DNA from: Lachnospiraceae bacterium
GTDB lineage: Bacteria; Bacillota; Clostridia; Lachnospirales; Lachnospiraceae
Direction: 5' to 3'
DNA length: 45,744 nucleotides
NCBI GenBank assembly: GCA_028693705.1
Contig: JAQUUX010000014.1
Location: forward strand, 1 to 45,744
Notes under the pieces: model-generated
The model's input: only the letters and a program-made list of their open reading frames with translations
The model's database searches: none
What the model was told of the DNA's origin: nothing
Position numbers and translations under genes: made by a program
In this document: piece after piece, positions 34,533 to 42,922 of the stretch
Layout of the letters: each line of letters starts with the position of its first letter
Numbering within the stretch: the stretch's first letter is position 1

Positions 34533-35387
34533 TTATTTCTCCAGAAATGCTTTTAGTCTGTCGGCATTCTGCTTAGCTTCCTGATAGCCCTGCTGGTATA
34601 ATTTTTCCAGCTTTTCTTTACTTTTTTCTATTCTGCCAACACCCAGATCTACCTGTGGACGAAGTACGAATACTTTTCCCTCTTCTTCCAGTCTTTCCAT
34701 ATAGTCCAGTGTTTCTGCATATACGATATGTCTTCTCTTTAGATCCTGATAAACTGCCGGAGAGTTTACATAACGTATCTTAGCAAGTGCCAATTGCGCC
34801 TGATCCGTAGGTTTCCGTACATAACCCACTTCTTTCGTAAGAATCACTACATTTTTCTGATTACCATCCAGTATGGATTTGTGGAGCGGTACCATGTCTG
34901 CCAGTCCGCCATCCAAATAATAGGAATCTCCTATTTTAACGCTTCTCGATACCAACGGCAGCGATGCTGATGCCCTCACTGCATCCATATCTTTATGCAT
35001 ATCCTTCAAATGAATATATTCTGCTTTTCCCGTTTTAATGTTGGTAACTACAGCATAAGCTTTACCCGGATACTGTTCTGCTGCCTCATAATCAAAGGGA
35101 TCAAGATGATTCGGGATCAGATCATAACAGGTCTTTACATTGAACAAATCTCCTGTCAGTAATAAATTTTTCACACTGCAGTAAGAATCCAGATCCAGAT
35201 AGTTCACACCGATTCTGTATGCACGTCTGCGTTGTCCTGACATATAACTGCACATATGACAGGCACCCGCCGATACACCATAGATGCTTGAAAAAATCAT
35301 ATTCTGATCCAGAAAGAAATCCAGCACTCCTGCTGTATAGATTCCTCTCATGCCACCGCCCTCCAGGACAAGTCCTGCCTGAATCAT
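34533..35387 (-). CDS. Patatin-like phospholipase family protein
   Basis: The 284-residue protein has the patatin signature: the oxyanion loop GGGMRGIY (about 10-17), the nucleophile serine in GVSAGA (about 38-43) and the Asp of the dyad in LDGGLAD (about 160). It resembles bacterial YjjU/RssA-type hydrolases. The lipid substrate is unknown. It lies between an aminotransferase gene (18 bases) and uppP, so it belongs to a three-gene operon. Confidence 0.92.
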   Translation of the reverse strand: MIQAGLVLEGGGMRGIYTAGVLDFFLDQNMIFSSIYGVSAGACHMCSYMSGQRRRAYRIGVNYLDLDSYCSVKNLLLTGDLFNVKTCYDLIPNHLDPFDYEAAEQYPGKAYAVVTNIKTGKAEYIHLKDMHKDMDAVRASASLPLVSRSVKIGDSYYLDGGLADMVPLHKSILDGNQKNVVILTKEVGYVRKPTDQAQLALAKIRYVNSPAVYQDLKRRHIVYAETLDYMERLEEEGKVFVLRPQVDLGVGRIEKSKEKLEKLYQQGYQEAKQNADRLKAFLEK

Positions 35388-35405
35388 GCCGCTTTACCTC
35401 TCATT

Positions 35406-36593
35406 CTATCTATATTCTGTTTCTACAAATTTTCGCAATGCTGTAAGGGATCTTTCTACTTTTTCTGTATCGATACAATATGCCATTCTGAAATATCCGG
35501 GGCATCCAAAGCTGTCCCCCGGTACCAGGATCAGATCATATTTTTTTGCTTTTTCACAAAACGCAATAGAATGTTCCTCCAATGCCTTTGGGAAAATGTA
35601 AAAGGTTCCACCGGGTCTTACTACCGTAAATCCCAATGCCTTTAGCTCATCATATAAGAGATTCATGTTTCTCTCATATACAGACAAATCAGCTGTCTGA
35701 TCCAATACCTCTGCTACTGCCAGCTGGATAATGGATGCCGGACAATTATGACCGATTCCTCTGGATATCTGACCACACATGGGAACAATATATTCTGCGT
35801 CTGTACATGCCGGATTAACTGCCACATAACCAATACGCTCTCCCGGAAGTGAAAGGGACTTGGAAAAGGAATAGCAGCTCAATGTATTATCATAATAATT
35901 AGAAACATAAGGAACTTTCTTGCCGTCAAAAGCGATCTCACGGTATGGTTCATCAGATAAGATGAAAATATCATGACCGTATTCCTTTTCTTTTGCTTTT
36001 AAAACCTCTGCCAGCTTCTGAATGGTCTCTTCTGAATAAACAATACCTGAAGGGTTATTCGGAGAATTAATCAGAACTGCTGTCACTTTATTGGTGAGCA
36101 TCTCTTGAAACGCTTCAAAATTAATCTGAAAAGTTTCTGTATTAGCCGGCACTACTTTCAGGCTGGCTCCGGACAGATCAATATATGGATGATATTCAGG
36201 GAAAAACGGGGCAAAGGTCAATACCTCATCCCCCGGAACAGTTACTGCACGCAGCGCATGGGAGATAGCTCCTGCCGCTCCGGCTGTTGGAAATATATGA
36301 TTTCCTGTATAATTCATGCCAAATCTCTTGTTCAAGGAAGACGCAATTTTTTCTTTTACCTCCGGAATACCCAGACTTGGACTATATCCGTGGATATCAA
36401 TAGGATTTTCATTTTTTAACAATTCTATCATCTTATCTGTAAAAGCCTGTGGTGCCGGCACCGATGGATTTCCCAGGCTGTAGTCAAATACATTTTCGTA
36501 TCCGATCTCTTTTCCTCTGGCTGTTGCAAATTCTGACAGCTGTCTGATAACGGATTTTGCTTTTAACATTTCTTTATATTGTTGTGCAATCAT
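35406..36593 (-). CDS. PLP-dependent class I/II aminotransferase
   Basis: The 395-residue enzyme has the fold type I pattern: NPSVPAP near the N-terminus, INSPNNPSGIVYS (about 175-187), SDEPYREI (about 216) and the PLP lysine in YSFSKSLSLPGERIGY (about 246). It resembles aspartate-type aminotransferases. The start has AAAGG upstream. The substrate cannot be assigned. Confidence 0.92.
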   Translation of the reverse strand: MIAQQYKEMLKAKSVIRQLSEFATARGKEIGYENVFDYSLGNPSVPAPQAFTDKMIELLKNENPIDIHGYSPSLGIPEVKEKIASSLNKRFGMNYTGNHIFPTAGAAGAISHALRAVTVPGDEVLTFAPFFPEYHPYIDLSGASLKVVPANTETFQINFEAFQEMLTNKVTAVLINSPNNPSGIVYSEETIQKLAEVLKAKEKEYGHDIFILSDEPYREIAFDGKKVPYVSNYYDNTLSCYSFSKSLSLPGERIGYVAVNPACTDAEYIVPMCGQISRGIGHNCPASIIQLAVAEVLDQTADLSVYERNMNLLYDELKALGFTVVRPGGTFYIFPKALEEHSIAFCEKAKKYDLILVPGDSFGCPGYFRMAYCIDTEKVERSLTALRKFVETEYR

Positions 36594-36634
36594 GATTTTG
36601 CCTTTCTTGCTTTCTTATTTTCGTATTCTTTTTT

Positions 36635-36663
36635 ATCATAATGAGTTTACCTGATTTATGCAA
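36635..36663 (-). promoter_or_regulatory. Predicted promoter of the aminotransferase-patatin-uppP operon
   Basis: TTGCAT, a 17-base spacer and TATGAT, 41 bases before the aminotransferase start. Confidence 0.7.
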
Positions 36664-36701
36664 TATTTTTAAATTCATCTCCACCATATCTTGCAATATA
36701 A

Positions 36702-38051
36702 TCAATTATTCATTCCCCGCTTCATCTCCGGTACCACCATAGCCAGCATGGTAAAGAAAGCGGCAGAGCCTCCTATCAGATTGGATATCGGTTCTGCCCA
36801 AAATACGCCGTTTACTCCCATATATCTTGGTAAAATCAATGTTAATGGTACAACGATCACGATTTTTCTAAAGATAGAAAAGAAAATAGCCTGTTTTGAT
36901 TTGCCTAATGACTGGAAAGTTGTCTGTCCTGCAAATTGCAGTGCCATAAAGCAGAATCCGAAATAATATATTCTAATAGAAGGAATAGTGGCTGCAATCA
37001 GTGCATCCTCCTGGCTGAAAATACCAATAAATACATTTGGGAACAAATGGATACTGCCCCACGCCAGACAGGTAAAACCAATCAACAGTATGGACATGAA
37101 TTTCACACACTCCAATACTCTTTTATACTGTTTTGCCCCATAGTTGAAACCCATAATAGGCTGTGCACTGCCTGTAATGCCATGAACCGGCATCATGATA
37201 ACCTCTCTGATAGAAGAAATAATGGTCATAACGCCTACATATAAGTCACCGCCATACCCCTGTAAAGTAGCGTTACATACAACAGTCACTATACTGTTAG
37301 TTACCTGCATGACAAAACCGGACAGCCCCAGCATTACAATATCCGTTACACGTTTTAACCGACAATGCATGCTCTTCCAGGTAATTTTCAGAAGCGTCTT
37401 TCTTCCTAATAAAAATTGCAGAGTCCATACTGCTGATAAAAACTGAGATATGACACTGGCTAAAGCTGCACCCTTAATACCCATATGAAATACAAAAATA
37501 AAAACAGGATCCAGAATAATATTGGCCACTGCCCCAATCAATACCGTAAGCATACCAATTCTGGCAAAACCCTGGGCATTGATATAGCTATTCAGCCCCA
37601 GTTCAATCATAACAAATATTGTTCCGCATAAGTAAACTGTAAGATACTCATTTGCAAAAGGATAGGTTGCATCACTGGCACCAAACAAGTACAGAAGTGG
37701 CTGTTTACATAATATTCCAATCAACATAATAATCATGCCACTGGACAGCAGCATGGTAAATGCATTTCCCATAATAGCTTCTGCTTCCTCCATGTCTCCT
37801 TTTCCTCTGGCAATAGAGCATAGAGGTGCACCGCCGGTACCAAACAGATTTGCAAATCCAATAATAATAGTAATAATAGGCATACTCAGTCCCATTCCTG
37901 TAAGAGACAATGTTGCATGCTCCGGTAGTCTGCCAATATACATTCGATCTACCACATTATACAGAACATTAATAAGCTGTGCCATAGTCATGGGCACAGC
38001 CAGTCTAATCATATTTTGTTTGATGGAACCTTTTGAAAAATCATTTTGCAT
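36702..38051 (-). CDS. MATE-family multidrug efflux transporter
   Basis: The 449-residue membrane protein has twelve predicted membrane segments in two homologous halves and the family openings IRLAVPMTMAQLINVLYNVVDRMYIG and GITGSAQPIMGFNYGAKQYKR. Such proteins export drugs or metabolites using a proton or sodium gradient. The gene follows the GGDEF gene by 51 bases with no terminator, so the two may be co-transcribed. Confidence 0.94.
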   Translation of the reverse strand: MQNDFSKGSIKQNMIRLAVPMTMAQLINVLYNVVDRMYIGRLPEHATLSLTGMGLSMPIITIIIGFANLFGTGGAPLCSIARGKGDMEEAEAIMGNAFTMLLSSGMIIMLIGILCKQPLLYLFGASDATYPFANEYLTVYLCGTIFVMIELGLNSYINAQGFARIGMLTVLIGAVANIILDPVFIFVFHMGIKGAALASVISQFLSAVWTLQFLLGRKTLLKITWKSMHCRLKRVTDIVMLGLSGFVMQVTNSIVTVVCNATLQGYGGDLYVGVMTIISSIREVIMMPVHGITGSAQPIMGFNYGAKQYKRVLECVKFMSILLIGFTCLAWGSIHLFPNVFIGIFSQEDALIAATIPSIRIYYFGFCFMALQFAGQTTFQSLGKSKQAIFFSIFRKIVIVVPLTLILPRYMGVNGVFWAEPISNLIGGSAAFFTMLAMVVPEMKRGMNN

Positions 38052-38102
38052 GTATGTATATACCTATCTGTTATTTTCTATATTCTTCTGATGTTTCATA
38101 AA

Positions 38103-39413
38103 CTATTCCATCGGAACCTCATTCTTCCATACCCGGTTTCTGCCGTGAGTTTTTACATAATACAGACGATCATCTGCCTCTTTGATAATCTGGTTTACAG
38201 GTCTGTCCGTGCTGCCCTCTACCACACCAAAGGACATGGTTACAGAGATCTTTTGTTCATTATATTCCACTGCCTGACCGCGAATTTCTTCCAGTGCATG
38301 CTCTAAAACTACTGCTGATGCGTCCAAATCTTCCCTTGCAAATACCATTAAGAATTCTTCACCGCCCCAGCGGGCTACAAAGCCATGGGATACCATATTT
38401 TTTTTCAGAATAAAAGCAATGTTTTTCAGGACTTCATCCCCTGCTTCATGGCCATAGGTATCGTTAACTTTTTTAAAGAAATCGATATCTCCAATTGCAA
38501 CGCTGAAACACATACCGCTCTGTTCTGACTTTTTCCAGATTTCTTCCAGTTTCTTCTCCCCAAAACGTCGGTTTGCTGTTTCAGTTAAAACATCCTGTTC
38601 CACCAGCTTCTTTAAGGCTCTCTGCATATTCACCACAGCGTGCCCCATCTGGCCGAACTCATCCCGTCTTTTTAAAATATTCTCTGAAAGGTTTTCCGAT
38701 AATTTACCATGGGATACCCCACTGACAAAGTCCTGTAATTCCTTAATGACCAGAATCAGACTCCGGATATATCGAATACTGATCACTGCCGCGAGTAACA
38801 TGGCAGCGATCGCAATAACCAGCATAGGCAGGATCATTCGGTATACCTTCTGCATCACAGCAGCTGTCGGTTTCCCCACTGCAATCATCCCGGCTATACT
38901 CTGATCTTCATTATATAAAGGCGCATAATATACCATATAACTAATATCATGAACCGTCAGTCCATCGTAAAAATGACTGGTACCGGCATCCAACACATCT
39001 TTTTGAATCTGGAAGTTTGCACCGGTTCCAATGAAACGAGTACTGTTTTCATCTTCTATGGTAGTCAGGATTCTGGTGTCCTGGTAAAAAATCGTAATCT
39101 CTGTACCAGTTTCTTCTTTAATCTGATCCAGAATCTCATAATCACCGTCCAGAAGTTTTTCTCCCTTATAAAAAGTCAGGTGATCACCACTTTTCATACT
39201 ATAAGCACCCGGATACATACGGTCATAGGTATCCAGCGTAAATTCGGCTACATTCTGTAGATTTTCTTCTACCTCTGAAAACATGGCACTTGAAAATCTG
39301 GAGATCGCATATAATAAAATCAGTACGGTTAATACCACAAGCGGCACTATCGTCATACATAAAAGCTTACCGGTCAGACTGCCCTGTCCTTCTTTTTCCC
39401 TTGTATTCTTCAT
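38103..39413 (-). CDS. Membrane sensor diguanylate cyclase (Cache-like, HAMP, GGDEF)
   Basis: The 436-residue protein has a membrane segment (about 15-35), an extracellular Cache-like sensor domain (about 36-185; GMIAVGKPT at its end), a second membrane segment (about 195-215), a HAMP region and a GGDEF domain. The active-site motif is RWGGEEF (GGEEF), and DIDFFKKVNDTYGHEAGDEVL is intact, so it should make cyclic di-GMP. The inhibitory RxxD site is not visible before GGEEF. The start at 39413 has AAAGGAG 5 bases upstream. The ligand is unknown. Confidence 0.92.
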   Translation of the reverse strand: MKNTREKEGQGSLTGKLLCMTIVPLVVLTVLILLYAISRFSSAMFSEVEENLQNVAEFTLDTYDRMYPGAYSMKSGDHLTFYKGEKLLDGDYEILDQIKEETGTEITIFYQDTRILTTIEDENSTRFIGTGANFQIQKDVLDAGTSHFYDGLTVHDISYMVYYAPLYNEDQSIAGMIAVGKPTAAVMQKVYRMILPMLVIAIAAMLLAAVISIRYIRSLILVIKELQDFVSGVSHGKLSENLSENILKRRDEFGQMGHAVVNMQRALKKLVEQDVLTETANRRFGEKKLEEIWKKSEQSGMCFSVAIGDIDFFKKVNDTYGHEAGDEVLKNIAFILKKNMVSHGFVARWGGEEFLMVFAREDLDASAVVLEHALEEIRGQAVEYNEQKISVTMSFGVVEGSTDRPVNQIIKEADDRLYYVKTHGRNRVWKNEVPME

Positions 39414-39504
39414 CGCCGCTCCTTTCCAGCCCAAAAACTTCTGCTTTTCTTTGCTGTTTCTTCATTATAAAACGAAAACCAAGTTCTGTCATCCTTATGA
39501 ACGT

Positions 39505-39578
39505 GGAAAAACCCCGTAGCTAATTCTGGCCGGTGGTGGAAGCACCAACCAGAACCGTAATTCGCTACGGGGTTTTCC
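39505..39578. terminator. Long branched terminator hairpin between amt and the GGDEF gene
   Basis: GGAAAAACCCCGTAGC and GCTACGGGGTTTTCC pair around a 43-base middle that itself pairs (TTCTGG/CCAGAA and GGTG/CACC). On the minus strand the stem ends in five T residues. It is 51 bases after the amt stop codon and probably ends that transcript. Confidence 0.8.
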
Positions 39579-39628
39579 TGTATCAACTAACTAAGGGATT
39601 TTAGGTAAAAGCTTTTTGGGTATAACAT

Positions 39629-41398
39629 TTATTCCACATCCTGTAATGCATCGTAGTCTTCTTCGCCGGTACGTACCTTAACTACCTTTAATACGTTGTA
39701 TACGAAGATCTTACCATCACCGATGTGACCAGTATATAAAGCTTTCTTAGCAGCTTCAATAACTGTTTCTACTGGGATCTTGCTTACAATAACTTCTACT
39801 TTAACCTTTGGAAGTAAGGTTGCATCCATTTCAACACCACGATAGAACTCGCCGGCGCCCTTCTGGATACCACAACCCATAACCTGTGTAACTGTCATAC
39901 CGGTTACTCCAAGGTCGTTTAAGGCTTTCTTCAAAATATCGAATCTTGCCAGTTTAACAATAATTGTAATCTTATGCATTCCGGTATTGAAGATCGGAAC
40001 ACCATTTGCATCAATATCTCCACTCTGTGCAACAACAGGTACTGCTTTATCTACCTGTAACTTAGATGCTGCACTGTATTCAGTCTGACCAAGATCTGTA
40101 TTTTCATTAACAGATTCCATAGCCATGGAAATATCCTGAATAGAAAATCCTGAATAAGCACTTGGAAGACCATGTTCCATTGTATCCAGACCAACAATTT
40201 CTTCTTCTTCTGTAACACGAAGACCAAAAATAGCTTTGATTGCCAGGAATGTAATAGTAATGGTAACTGCTGTCCATGCAATTACTGCAACCATACCTGT
40301 TAACTGAATACCAAGCTGTGTAAATCCACCACCATAGAACAGACCAACTACGCTGTCATTACCAGGTGCGGAAGTTGTAGCAAATAAACCAACTGCGATA
40401 GTTCCCCAGATACCGTTCATGCAATGAACTGCAACAGCACCAACAGGATCATCTACACGTAATACATAATCTAAAAGCCATACACCAAATACTACCAGAA
40501 CACCTGCAACAGCACCGATTACAATAGCGCCGAAGCAATCTGTTACATCACATGGAGCGGTAATAGCTACCAGACCTGCCAGAGAAGCGTTCAAACACAT
40601 GGAAACATCAGGCTTACCATATTTGATCCATGTAAAGATCATACATACTACAGTAGCAACTGCAGGAGCAACGGTTGTTGTTAAGAAAATAGATCCTAAC
40701 TGTTCAATAGAAGTTGCAGCAGCGCCGTTAAATCCGTACCAGCCAAACCATAAGATGAAACATCCGAGACAGCCAAGTGGAAGGTTATGTCCAGGGAATG
40801 CATTTACTTTTACGATTTTACCAGCTTTATCTTTTACAAATTTACCAATTCTAGGTCCTAATAAGTAAGCACCAATCAAAGCAGAAACACCACCAACCAT
40901 ATGGATTGCTGTGGAACCTGCAAAATCATGGAATCCCATCTGTGACAACCAGCCGCCGCCCCAGATCCAATGTGCTTCAATTGGATAGATCAAAGCAGAA
41001 ATAACTGCTGAATAAACACAATAGGAAAGGAATTTTGTTCTCTCTGCCATAGCACCGGATACGATGGTTGCTGTGGTAGCACAGAATACTAAGTTAAACA
41101 CGAAATTAGACCAGTCAAAACTTGCATAATTTGTGAAAATGTCAAAACCAGGTTTTCCGATGAAGCCCATTAAATCTTCACCAAGTAATAAACCAAAACC
41201 GATGGGAATAAATACGCATGTTCCAATACAAAAATCCATCAGGTTTTTCATTAAGATGTTACCGGTATTCTTTGCTCTGGTAAAACCAGCTTCTACCATT
41301 GCAAAACCAGCCTGCATCCAGAATACCAATGCGGCACCGATCAGGAACCAGACGCCGAAGGTCAAACTGTTTATTGTTTCAAAAATTTCTTCAGTCAT
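39629..41398 (-). CDS. amt: Ammonium transporter with C-terminal PII domain (Amt-GlnK fusion)
   Basis: The 589-residue protein joins an Amt/Mep/Rh ammonium channel (residues 1 to about 410) to a complete PII signalling domain (about 474-589). The channel has the pore histidines in [12 protein letters not shown] and [11 protein letters not shown] and the usual C-terminal tail [20 protein letters not shown] linker of about 50 residues follows. The PII part keeps the ATP-binding [11 protein letters not shown] and RTGEED. Its T-loop reads [15 protein letters not shown], so Arg47 (the residue that plugs AmtB in E. coli GlnK) is kept but the uridylylated Tyr51 is Met. AGAGGAGG precedes the start. 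Control by bound nucleotides and 2-oxoglutarate on a tethered domain is inference. Confidence 0.96.
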   Translation of the reverse strand: MTEEIFETINSLTFGVWFLIGAALVFWMQAGFAMVEAGFTRAKNTGNILMKNLMDFCIGTCVFIPIGFGLLLGEDLMGFIGKPGFDIFTNYASFDWSNFVFNLVFCATTATIVSGAMAERTKFLSYCVYSAVISALIYPIEAHWIWGGGWLSQMGFHDFAGSTAIHMVGGVSALIGAYLLGPRIGKFVKDKAGKIVKVNAFPGHNLPLGCLGCFILWFGWYGFNGAAATSIEQLGSIFLTTTVAPAVATVVCMIFTWIKYGKPDVSMCLNASLAGLVAITAPCDVTDCFGAIVIGAVAGVLVVFGVWLLDYVLRVDDPVGAVAVHCMNGIWGTIAVGLFATTSAPGNDSVVGLFYGGGFTQLGIQLTGMVAVIAWTAVTITITFLAIKAIFGLRVTEEEEIVGLDTMEHGLPSAYSGFSIQDISMAMESVNENTDLGQTEYSAASKLQVDKAVPVVAQSGDIDANGVPIFNTGMHKITIIVKLARFDILKKALNDLGVTGMTVTQVMGCGIQKGAGEFYRGVEMDATLLPKVKVEVIVSKIPVETVIEAAKKALYTGHIGDGKIFVYNVLKVVKVRTGEEDYDALQDVE

Positions 41399-41404
41399 AT
41401 TTCA

Positions 41405-41460
41405 TATCCTCCTCTTCGTTTTGCGAAGCAAAATCTAATGTCTCTGTTTACAGAGGCATT
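41405..41460 (-). other. Chain of small alternative hairpins just before amt
   Basis: On the minus strand GAGGC-AAT-GCCTC overlaps CTCTG-TAAA-CAGAG, and TTTTGC-TTC-GCAAAA overlaps CTTCG-CAAAA-CGAAG. Within each pair only one can form. They lie between the leader terminator and the ribosome binding site, so they may affect translation. Confidence 0.5.
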
Positions 41461-41470
41461 GCCTCCACAA

Positions 41471-41527
41471 ATTAAAAAATACACTTTCTGCGTCATGCCA
41501 CGGCTTTGTGGCTCCAGAAAATGTATT
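41471..41527 (-). terminator. Terminator-shaped hairpin in the amt leader
   Basis: On the minus strand AATACATTTTCTG and CAGAAAGTGTATT pair with one mismatch and are followed by a run of T residues. Nested inside is GCCAC-AAAGCC-GTGGC, a five-pair stem with a six-base loop with A at position 1 and G at position 4. It is 73 bases before the amt start and downstream of the predicted promoter, so it is a candidate attenuator. Confidence 0.7.
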
Positions 41528-41575
41528 CTCATTCTTTCAGACTTCCTCTAGAAGCTGATACATACTATACGTCCC

Positions 41576-41603
41576 TTAAAATTCTTCTGCAGCAGAATTT
41601 TAA
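41576..41603. other. 28-base palindrome in the amt upstream region
   Basis: TTAAAATTCT and AGAATTTTAA are perfect 10-base inverted copies around eight bases. It could be a protein-binding operator or a leader stem-loop. A second possible -10 box (TATAGT) lies just downstream on the minus strand. Confidence 0.6.
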
Positions 41604-41700
41604 ATAAGCTATTTTCCAAAAATCCCCAAGGTGTTTTTCACATCTTTCCACAGGAATCTTATTGTCTTTCTACATGTTTTCATATTATGTATTTGACTGG

Positions 41701-41740
41701 AAAATAAAAAAGGTGCTGAAGAATTTTCCTCAGCACCTTT
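41701..41740 (-). terminator. Intrinsic terminator after the TRAP-nitroreductase operon
   Basis: AAAGGTGCTGA and TCAGCACCTTT form a perfect 11-base-pair stem, followed on the minus strand by TTTATTTT. It lies 87 bases after the nitroreductase stop codon but also about eight bases after the start predicted for the amt transcript. Confidence 0.88.
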
Positions 41741-41754
41741 GCTTTATGTTTGAC

Positions 41755-41783
41755 ATATTACTCGATTTATTTTTTGATGTCAA
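41755..41783 (-). promoter_or_regulatory. Predicted promoter of amt
   Basis: TTGACA, a 17-base spacer and TAATAT on the minus strand. The inverted repeat TTGACAT...ATGTCAA (41750-41783) spans it exactly and may be an operator. It implies a leader of about 350 bases, which fills the 41399-41826 gap. Confidence 0.6.
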
Positions 41784-41826
41784 TAGTATTTTTTTAATTT
41801 TTTTATAATTTTTTAATTTTGCTTAT

Positions 41827-42399
41827 CTAAAAGTAGGTTACGATATCCTCTTTTGCCAATTTTGGTACACAATAGTCCCTGTTTTCATCCAGGTAATACT
41901 TTTTATCACCATCCTGTACCGGGACAATGGTACTCTTATGTGTAGGATATCCAAAAGCTACCATGGTATGAAGTGCAAACTGTTCCGATGTGTCAAACAA
42001 TTCCAAAAGCTTTGGTCTGTCGATAGCTCCCATAATACAGCTGCCCACACCTTTGGCCCAGGCTGCCAGTGTCATATTGCCAATAGCAAGTCCTGCATCG
42101 GTATCACTGTACCCCGGAACAGTTGTGTCCTGTAAAACAGCGATAAACATTACCGGCTGCTCATTTTCTTTTGGTGTTCCCTGTTCTGTCGGCAAAAAAG
42201 CTGCCCATTTTACAAGCTCACATATTTTATGAACAACTTCCGGCTTTTCTATAACCAGATAACGAAGGCTCTGTCTGTTCGCACCACAATTGGCTATTCT
42301 GGCTGCTTCCAGAATCTCTTCGCGAATTTCTTTCGAAATCTTTTTCTGTTCAAATCTTCTATAGGTTCTTCTTCCTTTTAGTAATTCCAAAATATCCAT
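41827..42399 (-). CDS. Nitroreductase-family protein
   Basis: The 190-residue flavoprotein has the nitroreductase start MDILELLKGRRTYRRF (Arg residues for FMN phosphate), ANCGANRQSLRYLVI and the C-terminal VAFGYPTHK. Such enzymes reduce nitro groups, quinones or flavins with NAD(P)H. The start at 42399 has GAGG 6 bases upstream; a GTG four codons earlier overlaps the dctQ stop. It is the last gene of the TRAP operon, so the substrate of the transporter may be related, but that is speculation. Confidence 0.9.
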   Translation of the reverse strand: MDILELLKGRRTYRRFEQKKISKEIREEILEAARIANCGANRQSLRYLVIEKPEVVHKICELVKWAAFLPTEQGTPKENEQPVMFIAVLQDTTVPGYSDTDAGLAIGNMTLAAWAKGVGSCIMGAIDRPKLLELFDTSEQFALHTMVAFGYPTHKSTIVPVQDGDKKYYLDENRDYCVPKLAKEDIVTYF

Positions 42400-42407
42400 A
42401 TTCGTCC

Positions 42408-42908
42408 TCACTCTGCTTTTTTCTGTCCATGAACCATCAGAAGAACAGCATTAACCAGATCACGTATGGCATAGATAATGATCAGTCCGGTTCCCAAGGC
42501 AATACTTGTATAAGCTACCTGCACCGGATAGCGAAGTAATGGTGTAGTCTGATGTGCATTCAATAACAGATCAATTGCATAATACATCAGAACTCCAAAA
42601 AACACCAGATTTATAATGGCAATAAATACATTCAGAACATTAACCCCCAAAGTTCCCTTAAAGCGTTCCTGTAACAGATCGACTCTGAAGTGAGTTCCTT
42701 CTCTCATGATCAATGCGCTGGCGATGAAAATCATATATGCCATCATCCACTCTACAATTTCATCTGACCATGTCATGGCAAATGTAATCGGCAGGAAACG
42801 CATAATTACCCTGAGCATCAGTATGATTGCGATGCCACAGCATAATGCCACTACAATAAATTTCAATGCCTTAAATACAGCTTCATCTATTTTCTTCAAT
42901 AATGTCAT
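42408..42908 (-). CDS. TRAP transporter small permease (DctQ-type)
   Basis: The 166-residue protein has four membrane segments, with the family motif TWSDEIVEWMMAYMIFIASALIMREGTHFRVD spanning segments 2 and 3. It pairs with the large permease. The start at 42908 was chosen because a G-rich site lies 9 bases upstream and the domain begins there. It follows dctM by 14 bases; the order binding protein, large permease, small permease is less usual than P-Q-M. Confidence 0.92.
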   Translation of the reverse strand: MTLLKKIDEAVFKALKFIVVALCCGIAIILMLRVIMRFLPITFAMTWSDEIVEWMMAYMIFIASALIMREGTHFRVDLLQERFKGTLGVNVLNVFIAIINLVFFGVLMYYAIDLLLNAHQTTPLLRYPVQVAYTSIALGTGLIIIYAIRDLVNAVLLMVHGQKKAE

Positions 42909-42922
42909 CTCTTTTGTCCCCC

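Noticed and set aside
38103-39413. Degenerate, inactive GGDEF domain
   Set aside because: The active-site GGEEF and surrounding residues are intact, so activity is expected.
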